From positions 13,051,537-13,115,536 of the forward strand of contig CP093829.1 of assembly GCA_033063855.1 (NCBI GenBank): DNA of 64,000 nucleotides, written 5' to 3'. The notes under the pieces are model-generated. The model was given only the letters and a program-made list of their open reading frames with translations, ran no database searches and was not told where the DNA came from. The translations under genes and the position numbers were made by a program. Position 1 is the first letter of the stretch; each line of letters opens with the position of its first letter. Shown here in pieces: positions 46,103 through 60,000 of the stretch. This stretch comes from Smittia aterrima (Eukaryota; Arthropoda; Insecta; Diptera; Chironomidae).

Positions 46103-47001
46103 ATTCAATTGATTTTTTCACTTATTTTGATTTCTTTCACTCAAATTTCACAAGAACATTTAAAAGCGATTTTTATGCTTTTCACATTAATTTCTTTATC
46201 ATCTCAAACTTATTTACTACATTAAGCAATTAAAACTCTAAAATAATATCCCAAACTACCAGCTCTCTAAATCAAAATATTTCGAGTAGAGAATAATAAC
46301 AATAACGCCACCAGATGGGGGTTTTAACTTTCCAAATTTTCCATTGGAAATAAAGTTTTCAAGTTAATAAAGACGCTTCGAGTTCAAAATTTCGAAAACG
46401 CATTTTGGCTTTAGTTAGCAATTTGGGTTTTTATTTACATAAATTTAAAAATGAGTTGATGAATTTTCAAAAAACTTTATTATTTATTCTAAATAACTGC
46501 TGTAACATAAATATTCTCTATCAAGAAACTTCCTGTACTCTGATTTTAAATGCGGAAAATATGCGCCATTTTAAATTGAGAAAGCGTAGGAAGACAGTAA
46601 TTACGACGACAAGACGGACAAATAAAAACTTATTTCAGGTTGCGTTACCCGAGGCAAATTCAATCGTCGCGTTAGTTGCAACTCCTAACTCTATCGAGAG
46701 AGTATTTGCGAATATCTGCTGATAAGATAGAGCGAAAGATAGCGGAAATAAATCTGTGCGTTGTTATATAGCCGTGGTGCTTCGAGTTAGCGATGATAAC
46801 GCCTTTAGAAACGAAATAAACAAAATCCTAGCTATCAAAGAAAATTATTAATTTTAATATTAATAATAGATAGATCCGTGGAGCTGAAGTGTAGCAATTA
46901 AGTAGTGAGAAATGACAAAGAGATAGAAGTCGATCTCAAAAAGAAGTGAACGAACCGTGTAGCGATCCGAGGAAGCAAATGATGAAAAATAAATTTCAGA
47001 A
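46103..47001. promoter_or_regulatory. Divergent promoter region of Ack and GlcT
   Basis: About 0.9 kb between divergent starts. CACCAGATGG at 46309-46318 (context GCCACCAGATGGGGG) matches the element at 7681-7777 and lies 207 bp upstream of the Ack ATG. TTTCAG at 46995-47000, directly before the GlcT start context, may be a 5'-UTR splice acceptor. Confidence 0.4.
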
Positions 47002-50000
47002 ATGTCATTTTCTATTTACATTTATGGTTTTGCAATAGCTTTATTCATCTTTTACTGTGGAAACCTTATGCTACACTTACTAGGAATCACTTATGGGTGA
47101 GTAAAGCGAGTTTCCGCGAAAAATTAAAAGTTTATTGAATAAGAAATCTTATCGATTTGGCTCACAGCGATACCTCGCTCTCTCTTCATTTCGTTCCAAA
47201 CCATCCGCCCAAAAAGAAAAAATTACCTCAGGCAACGTAAAGAATGTGATACGAATCATTTTCCACTACTTATCTTCGAAATGTGTGTAACGTTTTCAAT
47301 GTACAGAGTTTGCAAAGAAAGACGGGCGACTGTCTAACTAGTCAGGTGCTGTGGAGCATTTCGCAAATCGCGTAGGAATCTTTGAAGATGCAAAAATTTG
47401 AAGAATTGAGATTTAAAAATTTTCCATTTAGAATGGCTACGTGATTGTCGAAGTGCCCCTTAGACTTTGGGGAAAAGAGGAAATATTTTCGCGATCAAAC
47501 GAGCTCTTTCGCGAGGATTGCGTGATTATTTTCCACCGTGAGGGAAAGAAATCGTCACACCAAACCTTAATTTTTATTTCTTTTTTCGATTTTTCCGCTA
47601 CCCTTCCTCGATTTCCTTCATCATCTGACTCCTTTCTCCGATCGTTCCCAGACGCGTCATAACAATTAATCATCTCAATCAAAAAGAAGTTTCTCGTTCA
47701 GTTAAAAGAAAAGAAGACTCAAGATATGCTTTCAACGTAATTGAATGAATCACGCGCGAGAAATGAGCGAAACTGGTTCGATGTCGTCACTATCCGAGGT
47801 TTCACCAGATTCAACCGCTGAAACTGCTAAATCTTCGACGTAAAAAATATTTTTTGCATAATATTTCCGTCTTGATGTTGACGACGACGGAACCTGCCGC
47901 CTGCCGAAGCTGCTTAATATCTAATTGCGATTCGTTTCTGATGTGAAATCTGAAAAATTGTTCTCGCGTACTTTGTACCAAGACTGTTCTCGCTCATTTC
48001 TCGGTCTTTTGGACGTGTTCTAGCATAGATGACTTTTATTCGCTATTCACACATCAAATTAATTATTTACATAGCGTGGTTGTCTCTATATTTTACACGA
48101 AGTGATCAATAACAAAACCCGACTATTGACACTTAATTTCACTTTGCTAGGTGTTCCTCAAGCTGTCTTACTTTAAAACATTCAAAGCTTATTGACTAAA
48201 GGCGTTAGCTTTGTTTCGAGATAGTTCATGAGAGTTTCCAACAATAAACCAGGTTTATATTACATACTTGTAAACGCTAGAGGATCGATCAAATATTACG
48301 ATATGACCTTGAAATCTCAATAACTTATAAGTTCATTGACTTGTTGATTATGATAAAGAACAAAGTTTCAACGAGAAATTAATTAATTCGAAGTTGTTAC
48401 GCAACCTTTGAGACAAGCCGCAAACCTGAGTAGTAGAGATAATTGAAATATTTTGCGGGAAGTGTAAACCTTTACCTTATTTAAAGTACATAGCGGAGAC
48501 GTTTATTTCCCACTTAAATAGTCCGCAATAGCGCGACGCGCTCTGACTCATATTTTGACAACAGCCTTTCATCTCTCATCGCCCGAGTGAATCGCTTTGA
48601 CGCTGAGTTGATAAGCTCTTATCAATGTTTTGTGACTGCAACTCCTCGACTTGTTACGAAAACGTTTGTAAATGCGATTTTAATGTTCGTCGAGTCAGCG
48701 ACTTTTTGAATCCCAAGCGAATAAGCTACATAGAGACATTCCGAAGACGAAATAAATTTAATTATCAATCAAGTGCTCTTGGCCTGCATGAAGTAGAATC
48801 GCCTGATCATGCCTTAGAGGTTATTAGATCAATGCACGCATGTGTTTCGGTTAAACGCACTTCGTACGAAGTGAAATCGATCTGATGTTATCTATTTAAC
48901 TGAAGGAAATCATTGTGTTTACTGTTTGGAATTCCAAGTGGTTTTGTCGGCTTTGTTGATCACATATGCACGAGCGATAAAAAAAATCTTGGACGTAATT
49001 CACTTGATGTCGTTTTAAGCTGCGCTTGATAAAAAAAGCGCGTGTCGCGATGAACCAAACCGATAACGTTTATGAATGGAATTCCAATACGGCAGACGTG
49101 CCTGAGCCAACGCTCGGAAGTCAAACATTCGTGGATACAAATTTCGAGGCACGATATGAATTTTTGATGCTTATTGAGGGCCGAGGTTGTATTTTCTAGG
49201 AATTATTTATGTTTTCGTCTTTGTCAATTGCTTCGGTCAATTGTCGAGCCAGTGAAACTTCTTGTCGATGAGTCAAGTGAATGCGTATATGTCTCATTAA
49301 TTCAAAAAGATAAACTCGTGTGGTTCTCTCATTCACACACACTCGTTTCAAGTGGATTCATTCAATTATGGATTAATGGGTCGACATATTCAGAAAATTG
49401 GTTAGGCTTGTGTTTCGACTGCTCCTATGGGTTAATTCAATAAACACTGATAATACTTTGTAAAGTGACAAATTCATTCGAAGTGACTCGAGGGAGTCAG
49501 TAACTTAATAAGGCATTGGGGAATGAATATCACTCAAAGCATTCACAACGGTTGCTATTTATCAACTTGTCGACTTTCCTTCGACAGAAATGTTTACTCT
49601 CATTATAACTTTTTTGCATTTCACAACATTTACTTTTGCTTCGTCCAGAGAACAAATACCGAACTTTACTTCTTTGTGATTCATTTTGTTTGCTTTTTGG
49701 AGTAGCTTGCGCAATTTTTTATACTATAATCAATTTATGAATCATTCATTATTATCTACAAATTGTCCACGAATTTCTGAAAACTCTCGATGAGTTTAAA
49801 GCTTGAAATAGCTGAATCTATTATTGAAATATTTAGTAGCGGTATCATCAACTGATAAGAATTAATTGACTTTACTCGAATTCCCGACAGAAACTTATCG
49901 CTATCATGTGTCAGCTTGATTGATTTCTAACAATATTTCGCTTTTTCTCATCTTACAGAAAAATCAAATTGCACAAGAAGCCATGTCTACTGCCACGAGA

Positions 50001-51177
50001 ATCTCCGCTACCATCGGTCTCGATTTTAAAGCCTTTGATGGGCGTCGACCCAAACTTATCACAAAACCTTGAAACCTTCTTTACTATGCAATACCCATCG
50101 TTTGAGCTCCTATTTTGTATTGAAGACAAAGAAGATGCCGCCGTCGAAATCGTCCAAAAGCTAATGGACAAATATCCAAAGATTGAAGCACAATTGTTTC
50201 TCGGCGGAACAGACGTGGGAGTTAATCCTAAGATCAATAATATGAATGCTGGTTACGAGAACGCAAAGTATGAGCTCATCATGATATCAGATAGTGGAAT
50301 TCGAATGAAAGAGGACACACTACTAGACATGGTACAGCATATGAAAGAAGGCATCGGGCTTGTTCATCAAATGCCATTCACATGCGACCGTGAAGGCTTC
50401 GCTGCGACCTTCGAGAAAATCTATTTCGGAACGTACCAGGCTCGAATGTATCTTACTGCGGATCTCATCGGTGCTATTTGCCACACCGGAATGTCATCGC
50501 TCATTCGTCGAGACGTTCTCGACAACATTGGAGGACTTAAAGAATTTGGTCGTTACTTGGCTGAGGATTTCTTTATAGCAAAAGCCGTTGGAGATGCGGG
50601 TTGGAAGTCGACAATCTCAAGTCAACCGGCCTGGCAGAATTCTGGCGTTTGCGATGTCACAAATTTTCAACTTAGACTCACGCGATGGGCAAAGTTGCGT
50701 GTCGCCATGGTACCACATTTAATAATTCTAGAGCCGTTGAGGTGAGCGTTTCCTTCTTAAACATCGTTATTCGTTGTATAATGTTTTGATTTCGTTTTCT
50801 TTACAGCGAGTGCATGGTCCTTGGTTGTTTAGCTTCATGGGCTGTAAATGTTCTTTTTAAATGGGACGCCTTGCCATTCTATCTAGTCCACATTTTAGTG
50901 TGGTTCCTCTCCGATTGGATTATGCTATCGGTGGTTCAGGTTAGTTACTGATTTGCTTTAAACAATTTGATTTAAATTAATTTATTGTCAATTTTAGAAT
51001 GGACCGCTGCCATTTAACAAATTTAACTTTGTTGTCGGTTGGCTATTTCGAGAGTTTACCGGACCTTATCTCTTTCTCTGTGCGTTATTCAATCCTGCAA
51101 TCAGATGGCGAGAGCGAACATTTAAACTTTATTGGGGAGGTGTAGCTTATGAGTTGAAACAAAGGATAAAATCATAG
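47002..51177 (+). CDS. GlcT: Ceramide glucosyltransferase GlcT (UGCG)
   Basis: A Golgi enzyme that transfers glucose from UDP-glucose to ceramide, the first step of glucosylceramide-based glycolipids. Exons 47002-47096, 49959-50741, 50807-50939 and 50998-51177 join in phase into 396 residues (human 394). The first exon codes the N-terminal membrane anchor (YIYGFAIALFIFYCGNLMLH). The GT21 catalytic core follows: SILKPLMGVDPNLSQNLETF, ISDSGIRM (the D2 motif), GFAATFEKIYFGTYQARMY, YLAEDFFIAKAVGD (D3) and the QLRLTRW (Q/R-xx-RW) motif. Two C-terminal hydrophobic stretches complete it. Intron 1 is 2.86 kb, about 45 times the usual intron here. The last donor is GTTAGT. TTTCAG just before the start ATG suggests a further 5'-UTR exon. 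Confidence 0.94.
47097..49958 (+). other. GlcT intron 1
   Basis: 2.86 kb without a convincing exon, RNA gene or repeat. Its size suggests regulatory content. I found no specific element to name. Confidence 0.5.
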
Positions 51178-54090
51178 CAGCGAAGAATTGTATGGATGGG
51201 CATGGATTTAATTTAATATTACTGAAGTTCAAGAACAGAAGGTTCACCTCAAAATTATTTGTAAGGTGTAAGAAAAAAGTTTTTTTTCTCTCAAATTCAA
51301 ACGTCAAATTTAAAGTGAAATCAAAAGTGTCTCAATTTTATTTATTAAATATTTAGTGCGGGTGGCCAACAAGCAACGAGTTTATCTCGATGCCCGGCAT
51401 GTCCTTTTTATCTCAGCAAACATGCGTGAGGATGTGAGAAAAGACAAAAACCAACAGATTCGAAAATGGTTAAACGTCTCTTGTTTTAAAGAGAGTAGGC
51501 TGCAGTTAGGAAACATAAAACTTTGTGGTCAATGGGAACATAAAATGAGAAATCATCGTAGAGTTAAAAGGGTATAGAGTTGGAAAGAAAGTCTAAAAAT
51601 GTAAAACTAATTAAGTGCAAACACCAAAAACTAATTGTTAATTAGATATTTTTCGCTTCACTTTCCATGACTTTTCTCTGCCTTATGCTCTTCCCTATCC
51701 TCAGCACATTTCATTCTAAATTTACATTCGCTTCGAGTGCAAACAAAGTCGATTAAAATCACCTCGTCACATATTACATAGTAGAAGGTTGAGATCTGTT
51801 TCGCCAGCGTCATTTCGCTTCCATTTCAAGCGCTGGATGGGAGGAGCGAAAGGAAGGGAGAATGTAAACGATAGTAATTACATTTAGTCACGTTACGACA
51901 TTTGCATCATAATTAACATACATTTTTTATTCATTTAAACCATTTCTAATGCTTGAGAATTGCGATTCGTTCATCTTCCGAGATCTTTTTATATTTGAAG
52001 ATTCGATGACTAATGAGATTGCTGTTCCGCGATCCAACAGTTTAGCTTAACGTTTGAGTGAATCTTGTACACTTTTGGGGGTGAAACTAATCTTAAGGAT
52101 TGTGTGCGTGTCGATCGTAAATTGTATCAAAGAATCCGTTCATCCAGTTTATGAAATTTAGAGAGAGTTGAAATATTTTTAAATTGGATCAACAAAGAAA
52201 TACTTGAGAATCTCGCGATATCATTTACGATCGACCCCATTCAAGCCATCAGCTGATATTTTTGCTGCAATCATGAAAGCCTCTATGATGTTTTAAAAGG
52301 CTTGCGAATGAAAAGCTAAGCTATCAAACAAGCGGAAGCATGTATTTTTCCACATGATTTTGTATTAAATCGATTGACGAGAAGGGAAACTTTGTATATT
52401 GCATTAGCGTTATTTATTCTTTACCTACCAATTATGTTAGCGCCATCAACCAGATTACAACAATTAGAATGAAACAAAAAAAAAATTGCATACGATCAAC
52501 AGCTGAGCAGGGTGATTCGTGAGTTCGAGTGGCGCTTAAAAACAGACAAGAATGAAAATTGCCAAATGAATTTTACGACGTAAGGGATTTTTTTATAATA
52601 CGAACAAAAAATCGAATCTAAAAAGCTTGAGTAAACAAAGAGAAGACGAAAATATCTCATTGTCCTTCCCTTAGATTTCAGCTGGTGTAAGTGGATGATC
52701 GTCTGTGACAGTGCAAGCACTCAATGCTCCACAGGCTCGAATATTTTACCTCTGAACACTTTTATTGGTTCGGAAAATCTCCACGCTTACTTTTAGTATT
52801 GTCAAGCGGAGCTTACAGACGATCGTCCTTGGTAATGCAAAATTTGTAAAATAGATATTACTTAAAACAAATGAGGTAAATCTCCTTAAAATAAAGGATG
52901 TCAAGATAAAGGTTCAATAGACGAACAAAATCCTATTTTCTCCTACACAATAGATATTAAAATGATTTTTATCCTCGTACAACTTTTTGTACTTATCCAA
53001 GAGAGAACAAACAAGATAAAAAGAATCAAACCGTTTCTGTAGGACATTTATTTATTAATGAGAATTAAATTGAAAGAACATGAAAATAAAATAAAAATTC
53101 ATAATTTTAAGACGAAAAGATTTTTAATTATTTCACAGATTTTTCTAGTGATTTAACTTGATGAATTGTCAACAAGTTATTGGTCGGTTTTGACTTGTCG
53201 AGACAAGGAACGAAAACAAAAGATAATTTATTTATTTTTCGAGTTACCTTTATTTGATTTCAACGTGATTTTTAGTATCAGTTAGTCGCTTGATTTTACA
53301 TTTAATGTTTAGGGACGAAAAAGTGATGCAAAGCTTTGTCTGCTAAAAAAAACGAAAACTTGGATCATCTCGACATTCTATTTCTTCATCAACAAAAAAA
53401 AAACTTTATAATTCAATTAATTGAAAGGCAAGAATTGTTTAGACCTTTGAAGGCACACTATGTAGAAAAGCTTCTGATGGATTAATAGAAACCATCGCTT
53501 CTTATTTGGGAAGGTGACTAGTTTGACGACTCTGACAGCTAAAAATTCCTTCTCAGGCCTCACTTTGCCATCGCTCGTCTTTAGGCACTATTAATCAGCA
53601 GACTTTGCAACTTTCTGTGAAAAACTTTTTTTTTTCGGCTCTAGCCTTTACATTTTAAGACATTTTCGTGTGACGTGAACATAAAAATTTAATCAACTAC
53701 GGTTTCGGTTATCAAATTAATAATCTCTCATTAATAAATTTTTCACTTGCAACAATTTTGATTTTAATTCGCTTTGTACTGAATGTTAATGTTGCTTCAT
53801 TTTCGCCAAATCGTGTATGAAAAAAATATGGTTTTTCGTGATGTTTCTCTCTTAACGATTAGTTTCATTAAAAAATAATAAATATTTTGTTTCCCTTTTT
53901 GTAGAGAAGGCATTGTGCTAGAATCAAAATGATTCGATTTCTTTTTTGTTATTCATTGCATCGGAGAGAAGAGAGAAGAGTTTTTATATTTTCATCAACA
54001 AGAATATAACTTTTAGAAAATAACTTTTGTTTATCAGAGTTAAATGAACACGAGACACTTTAAAGTTAATGAACGACGACTTCAGATAGA
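51178..54090. other. Intergenic region between GlcT and CAP
   Basis: 2.9 kb of AT-rich DNA holding both 3' UTRs. An imperfect 14-bp inverted repeat (52693-52706 and 52815-52828) is the only visible structure and is near chance expectation. No gene is recognised. Confidence 0.45.
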
Positions 54091-57000
54091 CTAATAGACT
54101 CGTCGCACATAGTTGCCAGGGAAGGTTCCGAAAAAGCCGTTGCGAGAATTAGTTCCGACAAACCAGCCATCGTCACATTGCTCCAAAACATAGATGATGT
54201 CATTCTCTCGAAGCTCTAGTTCGTCGGAATTGACAGGTCGATAGTTGAACACTGCACGGTATCTAAAAACGAAAGTCATTAGTCTAATGTTGCTTTGCAA
54301 TTTAAAAATATTTCAAGTAATTATTACTGAATTGGTTCGTTTGCTGTGTCAACATGCAGAACTTCAGTTTTGCGGGTCGTTTTGGTTTCACGAACGATGT
54401 CGGAGTTAGGCGTTAATAACGATGGTGAAACATTCTTCACTGTGTGGCTTAAGGTCGACGAAATAGTGTTTTCCAGGTCATCGCTTCCAATATCCTTTAA
54501 TTGAAGTTTTGTTTAGTAATTTTCAGATCATTCAATAGTAGTGTTGAACTCACCGCTAAAACATCAACATACGAGACTGGGAAAATTCCTTTTCTGTTTC
54601 CAATCCGTCCCTCGAACCAATTATTGTCGACAAGGCGTGTCAGCGTCACCAACTCGCCTTTGCTCAAAGATAACTCGATATCTGATTGTGCAACGAAGTT
54701 AAATTTCGCTCTCGCTTGACCTTCCGTTGGCTTTCTATTAACCGTTACCGGTCGGGTGCCGTCATTTGAAATAATCTAACGAAAAGAAAGAGTTTTGGTT
54801 ATTCGTTTGTTATTTCGAGAATGTCTGAAGCAACTCACATCTACATATTGAACGGGAAGAAGGCCATAAGTCGCATTGTGCTCACCTTCGTACCAATTTT
54901 TGTCGATTTGACGGCGAATGTAAATGATGTCACCCTTTTTGAAGGAAAGTTCTCTGGAATTAAATGATTTTAAATTTAAACCTTAAAAGTTTACATTTCT
55001 TTTCAAACCTCGCAGATTGTCCCTGAAAGCTGTAGAGAGCTTTTGCTACCGTTCCCGGCAAATTAACTGGTGACTTTGATGTAGGTAAATCGAAGCCGAA
55101 GTCATCATAACGATTCAGTGCAATAGGTGATTTTTGTGATGGCGTAAAGTTATCGGTGTGTCTACGGTTGCTCATGTCTTGTAGTTCCTGTAAATACTTT
55201 CGGCGACGTTCCTCTTGATAAACTTTCTTCATGTGCTCGGCTTGTTGATACGCCAATTCGTCGTCTGGGATGTGCTGCTTGTATTCATAGCGGACTGGGA
55301 TTTTGTAGTGGATGTTCACATCATTTTCGACGTACCTTTTTTGAGAGTCTATTTTAGGTGGAAGCATTAAAACGTGTGCAACGCAAAGAGCAAACGTCGT
55401 TCATCGAAGAAGCATCATCGTCGTCGTCGATGTCGGTGTCAATATTGGAATCGCGCGTTGAACAAAGTGAAGAAGAAATTGAAGGAGAGAGAGAGAGAAA
55501 GAGAAGAGAAAAGTGAATTTTATGCCACAAACAGTCGTGATGTTGTTAGTACGGGGATTGTGTGTATAAAAGAGATTATAAAAGTTTTGTAATTTCACTT
55601 ATGATCTTTCCTCATGTAATTCATCATCTTGGAAAGAAAGTTTCACTTTCCGTCTTCTCAATGCGCGCTCAGATATTGAGATCGCTTTTATGCTGTTGTT
55701 GTTGCTTTTGTTTTCTTTATGGAAAGTTATGTCACGATAAAAATAAAATAAAAACAAGAAGTGAGACGGTGCATGCATCAACAATCGACAACGATCGGAC
55801 ATGACAACACTTTCAATTCATGCTTTTGTTTAAAGATTGATTGGACAATGAAAATTGTTTTATTGCTTGGCGAGCATTATTGAAATGCTTGAGCTTTTAT
55901 GAACTGAAAATCTCCACGGACTTTGAGAATTTCTCTGAATGAACAATAGACGAAGAAATGAGTGAGAAATTACATAAAAGCAACTCAATTGTTTAAACGA
56001 AACTAATGCTTCAATTGCACTTCTAACAGTTTCTTCATTTTCTTTTCATTTGATTATTTCTTTTAAGAAAAATGATTAACAATGGAAATTGCAATATTGG
56101 GGTGACTAGGGCAAAATTTATTTACATCATCCATGGATAAGTTCTCATATTTTTAGAAGATTATTTTCGTAAAGCCTCGAAAGTTTTGACTCGTGAATCC
56201 TGGTCACCCCTATTTTGCATCAAGCATCATTGCTTATTTTCGTTTACGCTTGATACCCTCGAGCATCACTTAATGACGTGCTTATTGTTACTTTCTCTTA
56301 TCAAACAACACAAATTATCGAGTAGCCCAATATTGTGTGTACAAGCCATGAGACGACAGTGTCATTAAGATCTCATGTTTCAACAGAAGACACGATGACG
56401 AGACACCACGCTCTTTAAGTCATCAATGTCAAAGAGTTTATTGGAACGAAACTTCATTGAAGATTTCAATTAGTTTCGTCTTCGTATTTATGCAAATTGA
56501 GCCGAGAGCTTCAAGTGACTCGAAGCGTAATTTAAACGATGATCGAGGAAAATTTGTTAATTCGGCTCATTGATTTGGCCGTTTGTAATTTCCCGATTAT
56601 TTTTGGCACTTTCTCGCTTCGTAAGCGATCGCCAAGTCATCGAGTGATATTTTCGTTCACGCCATGCGCCAATGCTTTAGTGCAAACAATTTGCTTTCCT
56701 ATCGAAGGTCGCGAATCTTGTTGTTTGGATGGATAACTTTGGCTGCCAAGATTAAACATCGCTCCACGATCTCATTAATTGTTTAACAAATCGCCTGTGG
56801 CTTAGTACTTTGTTCTCTCGTCAAGTGAACTAATGCTCGTTAATGAGTTGAGATGGGAAATTATGAAATGCGATTGCATAACTTTTCACACAGAAAAGGC
56901 AAAGACACTTAATTTATTTTCTTCTTGAGGAACAGCAGCCATCGTCTAAGCAGTAGCAGTTGATCGATTACAAATATGAGCAGAAACAGCAGGAGAATAC

Positions 57001-60000
57001 AAATTGAGATTATGAACAACATAAGAGATCACTTTGATACGATAACGTTTCTTGTTCCGCTTTTCGGTTTAATTTTCCAGCATAATTGGATCGAGGCTTA
57101 AGAATTTAGTTTTGCTGTTTATGATCACAGATAATCACAGAGATTTCGTTTGAGCTAAAAGCAAAGTTGAACACTGCTGGCGGTCGTCGCTACACTTGTT
57201 CAATCACTGAGAGCACACTCGACTTTCGATGAAGCACGCGATCTTCGCGAATTCTTGAACTTGACTGCGAGTCGAGCAATAATAAATAGAACATTAGCCA
57301 GAAAATCTGATTTAAATTAAGATTATTAACGATGTCGATGTCATAAATAATATTCATCGGATCGTTGTTCGTAGTTTGTTCGTTTGGCAGAAGTGAAATT
57401 AAGCTCGAGGCAGAGCTCTCTTGTTCTTGCTTCATCTGATCGAGTCTGTTAATCCCAATTTATTGTTCACTTGTTTGTTTCATCTTTTTTCGTTACCTCT
57501 CATGAGAAGGTTTAACATTTTTAACTCTTTTTCTTATCACGTGCAACGACAGTGAGTCAGTTTTCCTGATTTTTTTTAAAGTCACGATCTTTGTAACCTC
57601 TCTCTCGAGACCAATAAAAGATTTAATGTTTTCTTATCAACGGTTTATTTGAAACTAAAAGCGAAACGCTTTATGGAGCTCAAAAACCGAAGAAACATAA
57701 AGAAAGAAAATGTGGAGAAATGTTTTCCATCTCTCACTCGCTCGCTCACTCACTCGCAATATATTTTGTCGTCGAGCGCTCTTTCACATCGTTAAACTCA
57801 CGTGTGCTTTCTCGATTAAACCGATTTAGGGCTTTTGGCTGTTTTCAGATTGAATACGCCGGAGAGAAATGAGCGACTCGAAAGTGCATTGAAAATTTCC
57901 TCTTTAGTTTCTTTTTGATTAAAGACAAAGCTAACAGAACAAAGTTGTACGGAAATGTCGTCCTCAATTTGAGAACTTCTCAGAGTCGGAAATAATAAAG
58001 TTGCAAATGCTTCACTTCACACAGATATGTCGTCATGGAAGTAAATTCAATTTAAATATGCATGAAGCATACAGCAGATTGCCGAGTAGCAATAAAAGTC
58101 TTTCATTGTCCGACACGGTAATAACAATTTATGTTTATATCGAGATGGCAAATGAAGTTTGCAGTTGAATTTTCTTTCCAATTTTACTCTAAGCTAAATT
58201 CACTCTTCTTCATCGTGTTCGTCAAGTCAATTTGATATTTATTGCTCGTTTCTAGCCTTTTCAAATATTTTATTTATGCTAATTATGCTTCGTTTATGTT
58301 GAGTGGGAAAGTTAACTTCACGAATCGACTCTCGATCTGTGGTCGATGTTCAAGTTGAGGTGAAAGAAAACGAATATAAAAATGTCTTATGCATATTAAT
58401 CGCTCTTTAATCGGATATTTCGTAAGAGTGCAGTTCAGATGTTTCCTTCCTTTCAACAAGTTTCAGCTGATCGAGATAGTTTCTCTTTTAATTTGAAAGT
58501 ATCAGACGATATTGGAGCTCAACTCGGACCTGAGCGAGAGAGGAAAATATTTCCACTTCCCGTCTGTCTCTAAATCATTCGCCAAAATAAAATACATTAC
58601 AACTTTCATATCTCGTCTCGTTTCAATCGGAGCGATTTTTTTGCGAAATATTTTGACGTAATTTTTAGATATTTTATAAGATTAATTGATTGTTTATCAC
58701 GTCAAACTTACCTGAGTCATAGCCAGAGCTCAAGGGGTAAATATTCTTATGTGGTAATGGGGGAGGTGGAGGAGGATAAACTATTTGGTCCCCTTCAAGG
58801 GGCGAAACTAAATTAATCAAAATATTAAACTTAGATTAAATGACGAACGAAAACAAAATAATCAAAAATAATGACGGATGAGAGAAGAAATAGATGAAAT
58901 AACTTTAAATAAAACCGACAACAGCATTCACAACATGAAATCATAAAACTCATTGCGCGCGAGTGACAAATTACACTTTCACCACTCGCGCCTCTAATTG
59001 GATAGCGACAAACGGTATAACGAAACCTGCGTGCAAGAAACTTCCACTTGAGAGTTTTAGGGAGTGCAAATATTTTTTTTTGTGCAACTCTTAATGGCAA
59101 TGACCTTTGAATGAAGACTGTAGCTGCCTCTTCTGAGATAGGTATTCGTCTTCAAGCTGCTTATCAGGTAAATATCTGAAACGTCGACGGTGCAGTGCGT
59201 AATCGAACTTTTGATCATCGAAAATATCGCGAAGCTGCTTTGTAACACTCGTTAACGACGATGATGCGGCTTCTTTTGTGCGAATAGGGGAAGCTGATGA
59301 CGGACGTTTGCGCGGCTGAATGCCATCGTGAGTTTGACGTTTTTCTGGCGAGTTAACTGAACGATTATTATCTTCGGGCAGTGGAAATTGATGCGATGCA
59401 AAGGATCCACAATAGGGAAGATGGGATAAATGAGGCGAGATGTGTTTCAGCTCACGAAAGTCAGGCACTGACGTATACATTTTTCCCATCAGCGATAAAT
59501 TCTGTTCCAGTGCTTCAAACTTATGCTTTATTTTGGCAACTACTTCACCTGAAGTGCTCGGAAGTGGATCGACTTTATCCAAGTTGTCTTTGTAGCTAAC
59601 GGAAATTTTCTGTTGATCTTTGAGGGAGGCAGTTTTACTGATGACGTTGATGTGTGGCATCAATCGATCGTCACGACGAATCGAGTGCCTGAGGATAGGC
59701 GAAGATCGTCGTGTGCGGCTTCTCGCACGCTTTGATTGCATCTCATACTTGTGAGTGATGTGAGAGACGTTACCAAACTCATGACCGCGTACGCGAGTTT
59801 TCTTTAAATTAACACTTGAGCGATTGACTTCTGAGTCACTGAACATGAAATGACAAGCAGCGTCATCATCATCAGCTGAACAATAATTTTCAAACTTCAT
59901 TTTCAATTTATCAACATCGCCAAACTCGATTAAGCTTTTGTAATATTTCTCTGACTCTGCTGGGCTTGAGCTTCTCGATCGCTTTAGTAAAGGAAAATTC

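Noticed and set aside
46405..46722. Plus-strand frame of 105 codons between Ack and GlcT.
   Set aside because: No homology or domain, and it lies in the divergent promoter region; probably chance.
52693..52828. Imperfect 14-bp inverted repeat (13 of 14 pairs) with a loop of about 110 nt, considered as a miRNA or MITE hairpin.
   Set aside because: Pairing does not extend into the loop, and the length is near chance expectation for the window.
55476..55513. GA-rich tract considered as a microsatellite.
   Set aside because: Short and interrupted; kept only as possible promoter context, not as a repeat feature.
57190..57435. Minus-strand 81-codon frame with one hydrophobic segment inside the CAP intron.
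   Set aside because: No splice or homology link to CAP, and no independent support as a gene.
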